NCBI RefSeq assembly: GCF_014596725.1
Contig: NZ_JACVEG010000010.1
Coordinates: 84,137-148,136, forward strand
Length of the DNA: 64,000 nt
From: Vibrio sp. Y2-5
GTDB taxonomy: Bacteria > Pseudomonadota > Gammaproteobacteria > Enterobacterales > Vibrionaceae
Reading direction: 5' to 3'
The translations under genes and the position numbers were made by a program. Of the stretch, positions 7,821 through 16,557 are shown in pieces; position 1 is the stretch's first letter, and each line of letters begins with the position of its first letter. The notes below the pieces were generated by a model. It was given only the letters and a program-made list of their open reading frames with translations. It was not told where the DNA came from and ran no database searches.

Positions 7821-7848
7821 CTTGAATCAAAATTCTTCATCCCCATAA
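7821..7848 (+). promoter_or_regulatory. Sigma-32 (heat-shock) promoter of grpE
   Basis: -35 CTTGAAT (7821-7827), 13-bp spacer, -10 CCCCATAA (7841-7848), close to the RpoH consensus CTTGAAA-N13-CCCCATNT. It lies about 110 bp upstream of grpE. Confidence 0.85.
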
Positions 7849-7960
7849 TAAAGGCAAGTTACGCTTTTATGCGAATTTTTGTGTCAAGAACGTAAAAGAG
7901 AATTCAGTTCCTTAGCGGTTATTACGTAAATGAGATAACTGAAGGAATGCAGGAGATATC

Positions 7961-8575
7961 ATGAGCAACCAAGAAAACAAAGTTAAAGATGAAGAGCTGA
8001 AGCCAGAAGCGGTTGAAGTTGAAGCTGCAGCTGTCGGCACTGATGCTGATATCGATTGGAATCAAGATGACGCGCAAGAAGGCGAAGTGCTTGATGAGCA
8101 AGAAGCAAAAATTGCTCAGCTAGAGGCGGCATTGCTTTCTACTGAACAGCGTTTGAAAGATCAGCAAGACAGCGTATTACGCGCTAAAGCTGAAGTTGAG
8201 AACATGCGTCGTCGTTCTGAGCAAGAAATTGATAAAGCACGTAAATTTGCTTTGAACCGTTTTGCTGAAGAACTGTTGCCTGTTATCGATAACCTAGAGC
8301 GTGCGATTCAAGCGGCTGACATGGAAAACGAAGCGATTAAACCTGTGGTTGAAGGTGTTGAACTAACACACAAAACTTTCATTGGTGTGATTGAGAAGTT
8401 CGGTTTGAAAGAAATTAATCCAGAAGGTGAAGCTTTCAATCCTGAATTCCATCAAGCGATGTCAATTCAAGAAAGCCCAGACCACGAATCAAACACCGTT
8501 ATGTTTGTGATGCAAAAAGGTTATGAGTTAAACGGTCGTGTAGTTCGCCCAGCAATGGTAATGGTTGCTAAGTAA
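7961..8575 (+). CDS. grpE: Nucleotide exchange factor GrpE
   Basis: GrpE releases ADP from DnaK and acts with DnaK and DnaJ. It is 204 aa (E. coli 197). An acidic disordered N-terminus (~1-45) leads into a long coiled-coil helix (~47-95, with KAEVENMRRRSEQEIDKARKFA). The C-terminal beta domain has NPEFHQAMS and ends in GYELNGRVVRPAMVMVAK, the family signature. An AGGAGATATC ribosome-binding site precedes the ATG, and it is driven by the sigma-32 promoter above. It is followed by its own strong terminator, so it is a separate unit from dnaKJ. Confidence 0.97.
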   Translation: MSNQENKVKDEELKPEAVEVEAAAVGTDADIDWNQDDAQEGEVLDEQEAKIAQLEAALLSTEQRLKDQQDSVLRAKAEVENMRRRSEQEIDKARKFALNRFAEELLPVIDNLERAIQAADMENEAIKPVVEGVELTHKTFIGVIEKFGLKEINPEGEAFNPEFHQAMSIQESPDHESNTVMFVMQKGYELNGRVVRPAMVMVAK

Positions 8576-8594
8576 TCTTACTGAAAAAGAATGA

Positions 8595-8622
8595 AAACGG
8601 GAGGCAAGGGCCTCCCGTTTAG
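8595..8622 (+). terminator. Intrinsic terminator after grpE
   Basis: AAACGGGAGGC (8595-8605), loop AAGG, GCCTCCCGTTT (8610-8620): an 11-bp perfect stem with a short T-tail. Confidence 0.85.
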
Positions 8623-8738
8623 TTTGTCGTAAGACAATCTTTATCGAGTGAAATTAGGTTGTAGGGCGCTGAGTTTATATCCAGCATCAAAAAAAAAGCT
8701 CGAAAAGCCGATAATTTTTATTTTTTTTCATTTTTCCC

Positions 8739-8764
8739 CTTGAAATGCTTTTTGCCGCCCTTAT
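8739..8764 (+). promoter_or_regulatory. Sigma-32 promoter of dnaK
   Basis: -35 CTTGAAA (8739-8745, preceded by CCC), 12-bp spacer, -10-like CCCTTAT (8758-8764). The -35 is perfect for RpoH; the -10 is a partial match to CCCCAT. It sits about 95 bp before the dnaK ATG. Confidence 0.75.
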
Positions 8765-8859
8765 CTATGGGGCATACAAGAAGCAAACATACATGTTTAG
8801 CTTTGTGGCCCGATAAGGGCATAACAAACGAACAGAGAATTTATTTCGGAGATAGCCTG

Positions 8860-10773
8860 ATGGGTAGAATCATTGGTATTGACTTAGGTACGACTAACTC
8901 ATGTGTTGCTGTACTAGACGGCGACAAACCTCGCGTAATTGAAAACGCAGAAGGTGAGCGTACCACCCCTTCTATTATTGCATATACAGACGGCGAAACA
9001 TTGGTCGGTCAACCTGCAAAACGTCAAGCTGTAACGAACCCAGAAAACACGCTATTTGCTATTAAGCGTCTTATCGGTCGTCGTTTCGAAGACGAAGAAG
9101 TTCAGCGCGATATCGAAATCATGCCATACAAAATTGTACGTGCTGATAACGGTGATGCATGGGTTGAAGCGAAAGGCCAAAAAATGGCTGCACCTCAAGT
9201 TTCAGCAGAAGTTCTTAAGAAAATGAAGAAAACTGCAGAAGACTTCTTAGGTGAAGAAGTAACTGGTGCTGTAATCACAGTTCCTGCTTACTTCAACGAT
9301 GCTCAACGTCAAGCAACGAAAGATGCTGGTCGTATTGCAGGTCTAGAAGTTAAACGTATCATCAACGAACCAACTGCAGCTGCTCTAGCTTACGGTTTGG
9401 ATAAGAAAGGCGGCGACCGCGTTATCGCTGTATACGACCTTGGTGGTGGTACATTCGATATTTCAATCATCGAAATCGATGAAGTTGAAGGCGAGAAGAC
9501 TTTCGAAGTTCTATCGACCAACGGTGATACTCACCTAGGTGGTGAAGACTTTGACAACCGTCTAATCAACTACTTGGTTGACGAGTTCAACAAAGAACAA
9601 GGTATCAACCTGAAGAACGATCCACTAGCTATGCAGCGTCTAAAAGAAGCAGCAGAGAAAGCGAAGATCGAACTTTCTTCAGCTCAGTCTACTGACGTTA
9701 ACCTACCATACGTGACAGCTGACGCGACTGGTCCTAAGCACATGAACATCAAAGTTTCACGTGCGAAACTAGAATCTCTAGTTGAAGACTTGGTTCAACG
9801 TTCACTAGATCCATTAAAAGTTGCTCTAGCGGATGCAGATCTGTCTGTAGGTGACATCACTGACGTTATCCTAGTTGGTGGTCAAACTCGTATGCCTATG
9901 GTTCAAGCTAAAGTTACTGAGTTCTTTGGCAAAGAACCTCGTAAAGACGTAAACCCTGATGAAGCAGTAGCGGTTGGTGCTGCAGTTCAAGGTGGTGTAC
10001 TTGCTGGTGACGTTAAAGACGTACTTCTTCTAGACGTAACTCCACTGTCTCTAGGTATTGAGACTATGGGTGGCGTTATGACTAAGCTAATTGAGAAAAA
10101 CACGACGATTCCTACTAAAGCGAACCAAGTGTTCTCAACTGCTGAAGATAACCAAAGTGCAGTAACGATTCACGTACTACAAGGTGAGCGTAAGCAAGCG
10201 ACTTATAACAAGTCTCTAGGTCAATTCAACCTAGAAGGTATTCAACCTGCACCACGTGGTATGCCTCAAATCGAAGTTATCTTCGACCTAGATGCGGATG
10301 GTATCCTTCACGTATCTGCGAAAGATAAACAAACTGGTAAAGAGCAGAAGATCACGATCCAAGCTTCAGGCGGTTTGAGCGACGATGAAATCGAGAAAAT
10401 GGTACAAGAAGCAGAAGCTAACAAAGAAGCGGACAAGAAGTTCGAAGAGCTAGCAACTGCACGTAACCAAGCTGACCAAATGATTCACGCAACTCAAAAA
10501 CAAGTTGCTGAAGCAGGTGAAGCTCTTCCAGCAGAAGATAAAGAGAAAATCGAAGCCGCTGTAGCAGCACTAGAAACTGCGAAGAAAGGCGACGACAAAG
10601 CAGAAATCGATGCAAAAGTTCAAGCGTTGATGGAAGCTTCTCAGAAGCTAATGGAAATTGCTCAACAGCAAGCACAAGCACAACAAGGTGCAGGCGATGA
10701 GCAGCAATCAGCTTCTAAAGAAGACGATGTTGTTGACGCTGAATTTGAAGAAGTGAAAGACGACAAGAAATAA
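8860..10773 (+). CDS. dnaK: Chaperone DnaK (Hsp70)
   Basis: ATP-dependent Hsp70 chaperone. The start is placed at the ATG giving MGRIIGIDLGTTNSC, 637 aa (E. coli 638), with GGAG 9 bp upstream. An upstream in-frame extension exists but overlaps the sigma-32 promoter and is not coding. The ATPase domain (~1-385) shows IDLGTTNSCVAV, the DLGGGTFDISI phosphate loop near 195 and VGGQTRMP near 340; the linker DVLLLDVTPLSLG is near 390, and the substrate domain and lid run to a DAEFEEVKDDKK tail. It is followed by dnaJ after 270 bp. Confidence 0.98.
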   Translation: MGRIIGIDLGTTNSCVAVLDGDKPRVIENAEGERTTPSIIAYTDGETLVGQPAKRQAVTNPENTLFAIKRLIGRRFEDEEVQRDIEIMPYKIVRADNGDAWVEAKGQKMAAPQVSAEVLKKMKKTAEDFLGEEVTGAVITVPAYFNDAQRQATKDAGRIAGLEVKRIINEPTAAALAYGLDKKGGDRVIAVYDLGGGTFDISIIEIDEVEGEKTFEVLSTNGDTHLGGEDFDNRLINYLVDEFNKEQGINLKNDPLAMQRLKEAAEKAKIELSSAQSTDVNLPYVTADATGPKHMNIKVSRAKLESLVEDLVQRSLDPLKVALADADLSVGDITDVILVGGQTRMPMVQAKVTEFFGKEPRKDVNPDEAVAVGAAVQGGVLAGDVKDVLLLDVTPLSLGIETMGGVMTKLIEKNTTIPTKANQVFSTAEDNQSAVTIHVLQGERKQATYNKSLGQFNLEGIQPAPRGMPQIEVIFDLDADGILHVSAKDKQTGKEQKITIQASGGLSDDEIEKMVQEAEANKEADKKFEELATARNQADQMIHATQKQVAEAGEALPAEDKEKIEAAVAALETAKKGDDKAEIDAKVQALMEASQKLMEIAQQQAQAQQGAGDEQQSASKEDDVVDAEFEEVKDDKK

Positions 10774-11043
10774 TTTGTTGTAAACGGATGGCTTGTTAAA
10801 TGGCTGGTCATCTGTGTTCACGATTCATTCTATTTACTTGCGGGCGTCAGAGTATCTCTCTCGCCCGCATGTTTCTAGTTGTAGAGTCTATCTAGATAAT
10901 ACTATTTGCTCGTCAACTGATAGCGTCAACATAGTGATTGCTAAGTAAAACCTAAATTTGTTGTCAGTAATATTATCTAGATTGATTGATAAATGACGGA
11001 GAAGCACAGCGCTTCTCGCTCAAAGTAATTGGTAGTTTAAAAC
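10774..11043 (+). other. dnaK-dnaJ spacer with a hairpin and a long-range inverted repeat
   Basis: No ORF is present. TGCGGGCG (10839-10846) pairs with CGCCCGCA (10862-10869) with a 15-nt loop and only a weak T-tail, so it may be a partial terminator. Downstream, ATCTAGATAATACTA (10890-10904) is mirrored by TAATATTATCTAGAT (10968-10982), 14 of 15 positions pairing across a 63-nt spacer. This could form a large stem just upstream of dnaJ. A partial stop or RNA structure here would set the DnaK:DnaJ ratio; this is inference. Confidence 0.5.
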
Positions 11044-12186
11044 ATGTCAAAACGTGATTTTTACGAAGTATTAGGCGTTAGCCGTGATGCCTCAGAGCGC
11101 GATATTAAAAAGGCGTATAAGCGCCTAGCAATGAAATTTCACCCAGACCGTAATCCGGGTGATGCGACTGCTGCGGATAAGTTTAAAGAAGTAAAAGAAG
11201 CGTATGAAATTCTGACTGATGATCAGAAAAAAGCCGCTTATGACCAATATGGTCATGCAGCCTTTGAACAAGGTGGCATGGGCGGTGGCGGCTTTGGCGG
11301 CGGCGGTGCTGACTTCGGTGACATCTTCGGTGATGTCTTTGGTGACATCTTCGGTGGTGCTCGTCGCGGCGGTGGCGGTCCTCGTGCGCAGCGCGGTGCA
11401 GATCTACGTTACAACATGGAACTGACTCTAGAAGAAGCGGTTCGCGGTTGCAGCAAAGAAATTGAAGTACCAACGCTAGTTCACTGTGATACTTGTAATG
11501 GCTCTGGTGCTAAGAAAGGTACATCTGCACAAACTTGTGGAACCTGTCATGGTCACGGTCAAGTGCAAATGCGCCAAGGTTTCTTCGCTGTGCAACAGAC
11601 CTGTCCTACCTGTAATGGTAAAGGCAAAATCATTAAAGACCCATGTAATGACTGTCATGGTCAAGGTCGCAAGCAAAAAACCAAAACCCTTAACGTTAAA
11701 ATCCCAGCAGGTGTGGATACTGGCGATCGTATTCGCTTATCTGGTGAAGGCGAAGCGGGAGAAATGGGTGCACCAGCAGGTGATTTGTACGTACAAGTAC
11801 ACGTGAAAGAGCACCATATTTTTGAACGTGATGGCAATAACCTTTACTGTGAAGTGCCAGTGAGCTTTGCTATGGCAGCTCTTGGCGGTGATGTTGAAGT
11901 TCCAACACTTGATGGTCGTGTAAACTTGAAAGTGCCAGAAGAAACGCAAACAGGTCGTATGTTCCGTATGCGTGGTAAAGGTGTGAAGAGTGTACGTGGT
12001 GGTGCAATTGGTGACTTGCTAGTGAAGCTGGTGGTAGAAACGCCGGTGAAACTAAGCTCACGTCAAAAAGAACTGCTACGTGAACTGGAAGACTCTTTCG
12101 GTGGCGAAGCGGGTCAAAAGCACAAGCCTAAATCAGAAGGTTTCTTCAACGGTGTTAAGAAATTCTTCGATGATCTAACCAGCTAA
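11044..12186 (+). CDS. dnaJ: Co-chaperone DnaJ (Hsp40)
   Basis: Class I J-protein, 380 aa (E. coli 376). J domain 1-70 with HPD at 33-35, Gly/Phe-rich linker ~77-115, and four CxxCxGxG zinc repeats (CDTCNGSG, CGTCHGHG, CPTCNGKG, CNDCHGQG) at about 147-210. The C-terminal substrate-binding domains and dimerisation tail follow. It stimulates the DnaK ATPase and delivers unfolded clients. A strong terminator follows. The adjacent pilin genes are not part of the chaperone system. Confidence 0.98.
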   Translation: MSKRDFYEVLGVSRDASERDIKKAYKRLAMKFHPDRNPGDATAADKFKEVKEAYEILTDDQKKAAYDQYGHAAFEQGGMGGGGFGGGGADFGDIFGDVFGDIFGGARRGGGGPRAQRGADLRYNMELTLEEAVRGCSKEIEVPTLVHCDTCNGSGAKKGTSAQTCGTCHGHGQVQMRQGFFAVQQTCPTCNGKGKIIKDPCNDCHGQGRKQKTKTLNVKIPAGVDTGDRIRLSGEGEAGEMGAPAGDLYVQVHVKEHHIFERDGNNLYCEVPVSFAMAALGGDVEVPTLDGRVNLKVPEETQTGRMFRMRGKGVKSVRGGAIGDLLVKLVVETPVKLSSRQKELLRELEDSFGGEAGQKHKPKSEGFFNGVKKFFDDLTS

Positions 12187-12206
12187 TATCTGGTGATGAA
12201 AACTAA

Positions 12207-12240
12207 AAATAAGGCCAGCATTGCTGGCCTTATTTGTTTT
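12207..12240. terminator. Intrinsic terminator between dnaJ and pilE
   Basis: AAATAAGGCCAGC (12207-12219), loop ATT, GCTGGCCTTATTT (12223-12235), then GTTTTT. The A/T flanks suit both directions, so it probably serves dnaJ and the convergent pilE gene. Confidence 0.88.
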
Positions 12241-12246
12241 TGAAAC

Positions 12247-12681
12247 TTACAACCAGCAAACACTAGGTAAACTTTCTCCTGTGTGTGATAGCGTCAACTT
12301 GTTATAGGTATTCCCTAGGCAGGTGTCGTTGTTCTGTCCTTTTGTGGCCTTCGGCGTTGCTGTAATCAAATAGCCTGTCTGACTGACAGTGGCTGAAATC
12401 TCATATCTGTCACTATCCACTTCGCAAAAGCTATTGCAAATACCGTTCGTCATTATGCTATCGGCCGAATAACCGTTGTCGTAGTGCTCTTCCAAGTAGA
12501 GTTGCAATTTAGACATATCGGCCATTGCCTGCTTTCTATGTGCTTTCCTAATGTGGTCACTGTAGTTGGGGTAGGCGATAGCTCCTAGAATTCCAATGAT
12601 GGCGACAACTAAGATTAATTCGATGAGTGTCAAACCTTGATGCTTACGTGACGCTATCTTGCAGTAAAATGTACGAATCAT
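12247..12681 (-). CDS. pilE: Type IV pilin-like protein PilE
   Basis: A 144-aa prepilin. A 15-residue basic leader ends in Gly, followed by LTLIELILVVAIIGILGAIAYP: a class IVa prepilin peptidase site (G|LTLIE, Glu5 present) and the N-terminal alpha-helix. The C-terminus has Cys residues consistent with a disulphide-bonded D-region. It is convergent with dnaJ and divergent from the four-gene minor-pilin operon starting at 12784. In V. cholerae the genes at this location, next to dnaJ, encode minor pilins of the competence/chitin-regulated pilus; the same role is likely here. The major pilin would lie elsewhere. Confidence 0.88.
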   Translation of the reverse strand: MIRTFYCKIASRKHQGLTLIELILVVAIIGILGAIAYPNYSDHIRKAHRKQAMADMSKLQLYLEEHYDNGYSADSIMTNGICNSFCEVDSDRYEISATVSQTGYLITATPKATKGQNNDTCLGNTYNKLTLSHTGESLPSVCWL

Positions 12682-12783
12682 TTCTATTACTTCTCCATAT
12701 CAACCTACGCCATTTTTAGTACCTGTTAGTATCGTTGCAAGTTGATTCATATTAATTGCAAGACTTACAGAGGAATTTGGGAA

Positions 12784-13302
12784 ATGCTTCGCGGGTTCAC
12801 TTTACTAGAGATGCTCATCACGATTTCTGTTATGTCGGTGTTGTTAGCTTTTGCTGCACCGAACCTTTATCTCTACCAACAGAAACACAAAATCATGAAC
12901 TTAGCGTCTGAGTTGCATGGGTTTCTTGTCCAAGCTAAATCAGAAGCTGTTTTTCGTAATGCCGATCTCTGGGCTCATATTGAAATGGATAGTAATCCTA
13001 CGGTAACGGGGAAGTGGTCTATCCGTGTGACTGATTCTGAAGTTTCAGCTGCAGGGGAAACGATACAGGTTATGACAGGAGATAGGTATCGAAACATATT
13101 TTTCCAATCTAATCACCCATCGAATCAAATTAAGTTCAATGGCATCAGAGGTAAGGTAACCAATGGCACCTTGCGCTTTGCATTGGCCAATGTGATTGAG
13201 AAACCGTTGAATTTAAGAAGTTCGTTTGGTGCTAGTCGACTCATTGTTTGCGGAGAAGGAGGGGAGTTCTATGGTTACTCGCAGTGCAATTCGCAAAATT
13301 AG
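12784..13302 (+). CDS. fimT: Minor pilin FimT/FimU (GspH-like)
   Basis: First gene of the minor-pilin operon, 172 aa. The ATG at 12784 is chosen because it gives a four-residue leader MLRG before FTLLEMLITISVMSVLLAFAAP, with GAGGAATTTGGG upstream; an earlier in-frame ATG would add a non-leader-like extension. The remainder is GspH/FimT-like, with a VQAKSEAVFRNADLW helix after the transmembrane part, and ends in a Cys-containing loop. Minor pilins of this class prime pilus assembly, and FimT-type proteins can bind DNA in competence pili. It overlaps pilW by 32 bp. Confidence 0.85.
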   Translation: MLRGFTLLEMLITISVMSVLLAFAAPNLYLYQQKHKIMNLASELHGFLVQAKSEAVFRNADLWAHIEMDSNPTVTGKWSIRVTDSEVSAAGETIQVMTGDRYRNIFFQSNHPSNQIKFNGIRGKVTNGTLRFALANVIEKPLNLRSSFGASRLIVCGEGGEFYGYSQCNSQN

Positions 13303-13897
13303 TGGTTTCTCCATTGTTGAATTCATGGTTGCAGCTCTACTAGGAGGAATAGCATTAACGACCATGGGGAGTGTGCTCCTTTCAACTCAAAAATCTGCTA
13401 GTGAAAAAAGTAAACAAATCATGTTGCTGCAAAACATATCAAGCACATTGCATCAACTAAAAGAGGACATATTAAGAGCTGGATTCGATGATGGATTTGA
13501 TACTTCAGCGCGATTCTTGGGTGAGTCAAAAGTCACCTATGTACATAGCCAACCTAACGCATTGGGGTATGTGTATAAAGTTCGCTCAAGCACTCCTCCC
13601 GAATATAGACACGTGTTGTATTGGTTAAATAGTAAAACTTCTAGTCTGATGTTCTGCGAAAAAAGCCGGCCAACGCTGATCTCTGTTTATTCTGCTGCAA
13701 CTCAATTTGGTAACTGTTATTCCGTGTTTGACCCTAACCAAATATCTGTGAACCAATTCTCGGTTACTCGCCACCAGATTGATAGTGATGATGTAGAAAG
13801 TGCTTTTGTTATTGTTCGCATGGCTGCTCATCTGACGAAATACCCTGAAATTAATCAATATCTAGAGCTCAAAGTGACGCAGAGGAACTGGCAATGA
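13271..13897 (+). CDS. pilW: Minor pilin PilW-like
   Basis: A 208-aa prepilin-like protein. The ATG at 13271 (MVTRSAIRKISG|FSIVEFMVAALLGG) follows a GGAGGGG Shine-Dalgarno. The 12-residue basic leader, Gly, Phe and Glu5 fit prepilin peptidase processing. Its position after fimT and before pilX matches the fimT-pilW-pilX-pilV order of type IV minor-pilin operons. It overlaps pilX by 4 bp (ATGA), indicating translational coupling. Assignment to PilW rather than GspJ rests mainly on gene order. Confidence 0.83.
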   Translation: MVTRSAIRKISGFSIVEFMVAALLGGIALTTMGSVLLSTQKSASEKSKQIMLLQNISSTLHQLKEDILRAGFDDGFDTSARFLGESKVTYVHSQPNALGYVYKVRSSTPPEYRHVLYWLNSKTSSLMFCEKSRPTLISVYSAATQFGNCYSVFDPNQISVNQFSVTRHQIDSDDVESAFVIVRMAAHLTKYPEINQYLELKVTQRNWQ

Positions 13898-15132
13898 GTA
13901 GGAGCTTACAAAAAGGTGTTACCACTTTAGCGGTCACCTCTATTTTATTAATGGTGGCGTTAACGGTGACGTTGGGCTCTCAGAAATCGCTTTTTTACCA
14001 AATTAAACGATCCCAAAATGAAATTAAATCTCGGCAAAATCATTGGTTAGCGGAAGGTGCTATCGAATGTGGTTATGCGCAATTCCGAGTTGAAAATAAG
14101 GTTCCACAAAATATTACTGATTGTGGCTCTGGGCATGGAGTTATTGCGTCTTTTATACCTTCCGTTCATGGTCAGCGCGTGGTTGCTCAAAGTGGATACA
14201 GTACTGTAGAAAAAGAAATCCTGATTAAGAATAGATTGAGCTCTGGGGCGCTTCAGTCGAACGCGGATTTGTATTTTCACTCTAGCTTGTCATTTGCGAC
14301 ACCCGATCCCGGCAAGTTAACGGAGAGAGGTTGGGAATGTGTTGCTCTTCGTTATGGGAGACGTTTTTATTCACCATCATTGACCAATCAGGGGGTTGTT
14401 CACGGCAGAAAACCCTATGAAGATTTTCATAACCCCGGTTACAAAGATTGTGCATCTTCTCATCGATCTTTCGGGCAATCGTGGAGACATTTAGGAAAAG
14501 ACGTTGTTCAAGATACCAATTTATCTTTATTCGAACAGTTCTTTAATGTTCCTGCACACGAACATGACAAAGTGAAAATGAGTGACAAAGTAACGGTGAT
14601 GGAAGGCGTTGGGTATCCTAAGCAAGTGCATAACTGCGGCAGTGCATTGGCATCGCAAATTCGCTCTGGCAAACACTTCCTTTGGGTTGAAGGAGGGTGT
14701 GAGATCAAAATGTCTGAATACAATAACTTGGTTAATGCTGCTTCTGTTACTGACGGCGTTTTGATACTCGTCCACGAAGGTATTTTCTCGGTGATGGGCA
14801 AGCCTCCCGGTGGTTCATCACAGCCGTTCAAAGGGGTTCTATTTCATTTCAATCGAGAGTTTGTTGCATCTCCTTATCAATGGGGAGGCTTTGTGGCGAA
14901 TAGGATTTTGAATCACCCCACTTCTGTGATTGAGCGGTCATTTCGCAACATAGCTTCATATTATCAATATGGTGCGTTCAGTTTATCTGGTGGACAGTAC
15001 TTTGATACACCAGGTCAGGCAGCGGTGTTTAATGATTCATTGGAAGTCAATTTTAACGGTGATGTCATCAACAACGTACAGGCAAATGTTAATCCACCAA
15101 GGTGGAGAGAAGGATCTTGGTATGCAGAATAA
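13894..15132 (+). CDS. pilX: PilX-like pilus assembly protein
   Basis: A 412-aa protein with a short basic start, MSRSLQKG, then VTTLAVTSILLMVALTVTLG and a hydrophilic helix with WLAEGAIECGYAQF, as in PilX/GspK-type proteins. The position equivalent to Glu5 is not Glu, as is common for PilX/GspK-like subunits, which sit at the pilus tip. It is long for PilX, so the C-terminal ~300 residues form a large globular domain of unknown fold containing several Cys residues. It is translationally coupled to pilW (4-bp overlap) and overlaps pilV by 11 bp. Confidence 0.78.
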   Translation: MSRSLQKGVTTLAVTSILLMVALTVTLGSQKSLFYQIKRSQNEIKSRQNHWLAEGAIECGYAQFRVENKVPQNITDCGSGHGVIASFIPSVHGQRVVAQSGYSTVEKEILIKNRLSSGALQSNADLYFHSSLSFATPDPGKLTERGWECVALRYGRRFYSPSLTNQGVVHGRKPYEDFHNPGYKDCASSHRSFGQSWRHLGKDVVQDTNLSLFEQFFNVPAHEHDKVKMSDKVTVMEGVGYPKQVHNCGSALASQIRSGKHFLWVEGGCEIKMSEYNNLVNAASVTDGVLILVHEGIFSVMGKPPGGSSQPFKGVLFHFNREFVASPYQWGGFVANRILNHPTSVIERSFRNIASYYQYGAFSLSGGQYFDTPGQAAVFNDSLEVNFNGDVINNVQANVNPPRWREGSWYAE

Positions 15133-15544
15133 AAACAAACAGTCGGGTTTTAGTTTGGTTGAAGTGATGATCACTTTTGCTTTGATTGGCGTGAGTGCTT
15201 TAGGTCTTATCAAACTTCAAGCCTATATTGAGCAGCGTGCCGATTATGCTTTAAACAGTATTAAAGCGTTGAATGTTGCGGAACAGAGGTTAGAGTGGTT
15301 TCGAACTCGAGGCTCGAAAGCTACTCATCTGCGCGTTAAGACGCCTGATTATGATAGTAGTATTGCTTCCTATGTATGTAACGAAGATCCTGTTTACAGC
15401 GTGAGTTGGGATGTGCATGAACCCAATCCAGCATTGGCCGTAAAAACTATCACTATGGAAGTGTCTTGGTTTGACCGAAACGGAAGTAAGCAAACTGTCT
15501 CTCTGCAAACCATGCTGTCCAAATACAGTGAGTTTATTACCTAG
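15122..15544 (+). CDS. pilV: Minor pilin PilV-like
   Basis: A 140-aa prepilin. The ATG at 15122 overlaps the end of pilX, with GAGAAGGA upstream. Leader MQNKNKQSG, then FSLVEVMITFALIGVSALGLIKLQ: Glu5 present, followed by the pilin helix. LNVAEQRLEWFRTRG after the helix is typical of PilV/GspI. Last gene of the minor-pilin operon; a terminator follows immediately. Confidence 0.85.
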   Translation: MQNKNKQSGFSLVEVMITFALIGVSALGLIKLQAYIEQRADYALNSIKALNVAEQRLEWFRTRGSKATHLRVKTPDYDSSIASYVCNEDPVYSVSWDVHEPNPALAVKTITMEVSWFDRNGSKQTVSLQTMLSKYSEFIT

Positions 15545-15571
15545 TAATTCGAGAGAGTCATAAACTGTATA

Positions 15572-15598
15572 CAAAAGCCCGCATGTCGCGGGCTTTTG
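15572..15598. terminator. Bidirectional terminator between pilV and fghA
   Basis: CAAAAGCCCGC (15572-15582), loop ATGTC, GCGGGCTTTTG (15588-15598). It sits between convergent pilV and fghA and can serve both. Confidence 0.85.
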
Positions 15599-15614
15599 GC
15601 ATTGAGATAAAACA

Positions 15615-16463
15615 TTACTCTGTTTTCAGGTGATTAGCGTGAAACTCAAGATGTTCATCAATAAATGTCTGAATGAAGTAGTAGCTGTGATCATACCCTG
15701 GCTGAATGCGCAGAGTTAAATTTGCTTTTGCTTCAATGGCTGCGGATTGCAATGTCTCTGGTTTGAGCTGCTCAGTTAAGAAGCTATCTGCGTTGCCTTG
15801 GTCAACCAATATTGGCGCGGTTACTAGGTGAGTTTTCATTAACTCGACCGCGTCATACTGTAGCCATTTACTTTTGTCTTCGCCTAAGTAGTTGCGGAAC
15901 GCTTTTTGTCCCCAAGGCACGGCCATCGGGTGACATATAGGGCTAAATGCAGATATCGACGAGTAAGCCGTTGGATTTTTAATACCAATCGTTAACGCGC
16001 CGTGACCACCCATACTATGACCTGATATGGCTTTGCGCTTACTAACAGGAAAATTTGCTTCTATCAGTTGTGGCAGTTCATCAACGATGTAGCTGTACAT
16101 CTGATAATGCTCCTGCCAAGGCTCTTGAGTTGCATTAAGATAAAAACCTGCACCGAGGCCGAAATCGTAAGCACCTTCCGGATCATCCGGAACACCTTCG
16201 CCTCTAGGGCTGGTATCTGGAGCGACAATTGCAATTCCTAATTCTGCCGCTTTTTTGAAAGCGCCCGCTTTCTGCATAAAATTTTCGTCAGTACAGGTGA
16301 GACCTGATAACCAATACAGCACAGGCACTGGTTTATCTTCGGTCGCTTCTAACGGCAGATAAATGGCAAAGCGCATTTCACAATTGAGTGTGCTGGATTG
16401 ATGAATGTATTGCTTGTGCCAGCCATCGAAAACTTTCGCTTGGCTATGATTAATTAAACTCAT
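15615..16463 (-). CDS. fghA: S-formylglutathione hydrolase
   Basis: Second enzyme of glutathione-dependent formaldehyde detoxification: hydrolyses S-formylglutathione to formate and GSH. The chosen ATG at 16463 has an AGGAGGAAG ribosome-binding site and gives 282 aa, close to E. coli FrmB/YeiG; a longer in-frame extension lacks support. An alpha/beta hydrolase with nucleophile Ser150 in GHSMGG, Asp in QGNADSF and His in GYDHSYYF, plus the family segment WLSGLTCTDENF near 51-62. It lies about 95 bp downstream of frmA on the same strand, so the two are likely an operon. Confidence 0.95.
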   Translation of the reverse strand: MSLINHSQAKVFDGWHKQYIHQSSTLNCEMRFAIYLPLEATEDKPVPVLYWLSGLTCTDENFMQKAGAFKKAAELGIAIVAPDTSPRGEGVPDDPEGAYDFGLGAGFYLNATQEPWQEHYQMYSYIVDELPQLIEANFPVSKRKAISGHSMGGHGALTIGIKNPTAYSSISAFSPICHPMAVPWGQKAFRNYLGEDKSKWLQYDAVELMKTHLVTAPILVDQGNADSFLTEQLKPETLQSAAIEAKANLTLRIQPGYDHSYYFIQTFIDEHLEFHANHLKTE

Positions 16464-16557
16464 TCTTCCTCCTATACCCAGTTTTCTGAAGTGACTGCTT
16501 AAACGGGCAGCCACTCGAAATTAAAAGGTATACGCTGTTTTTATATATCGCTCTGCA

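Noticed and set aside
8740..8859. 40-codon N-terminal extension of dnaK
   Set aside because: It overlaps the sigma-32 promoter; the family start is MGRIIGIDLGTTNS at 8860.
10418..10681. 87-aa antisense ORF in dnaK
   Set aside because: Shadow of dnaK codon usage; Leu-rich with no RBS.
11183..11473. 96-aa His/Arg-rich antisense ORF in dnaJ
   Set aside because: Mirror of the Gly-rich region of dnaJ; low-complexity artefact.
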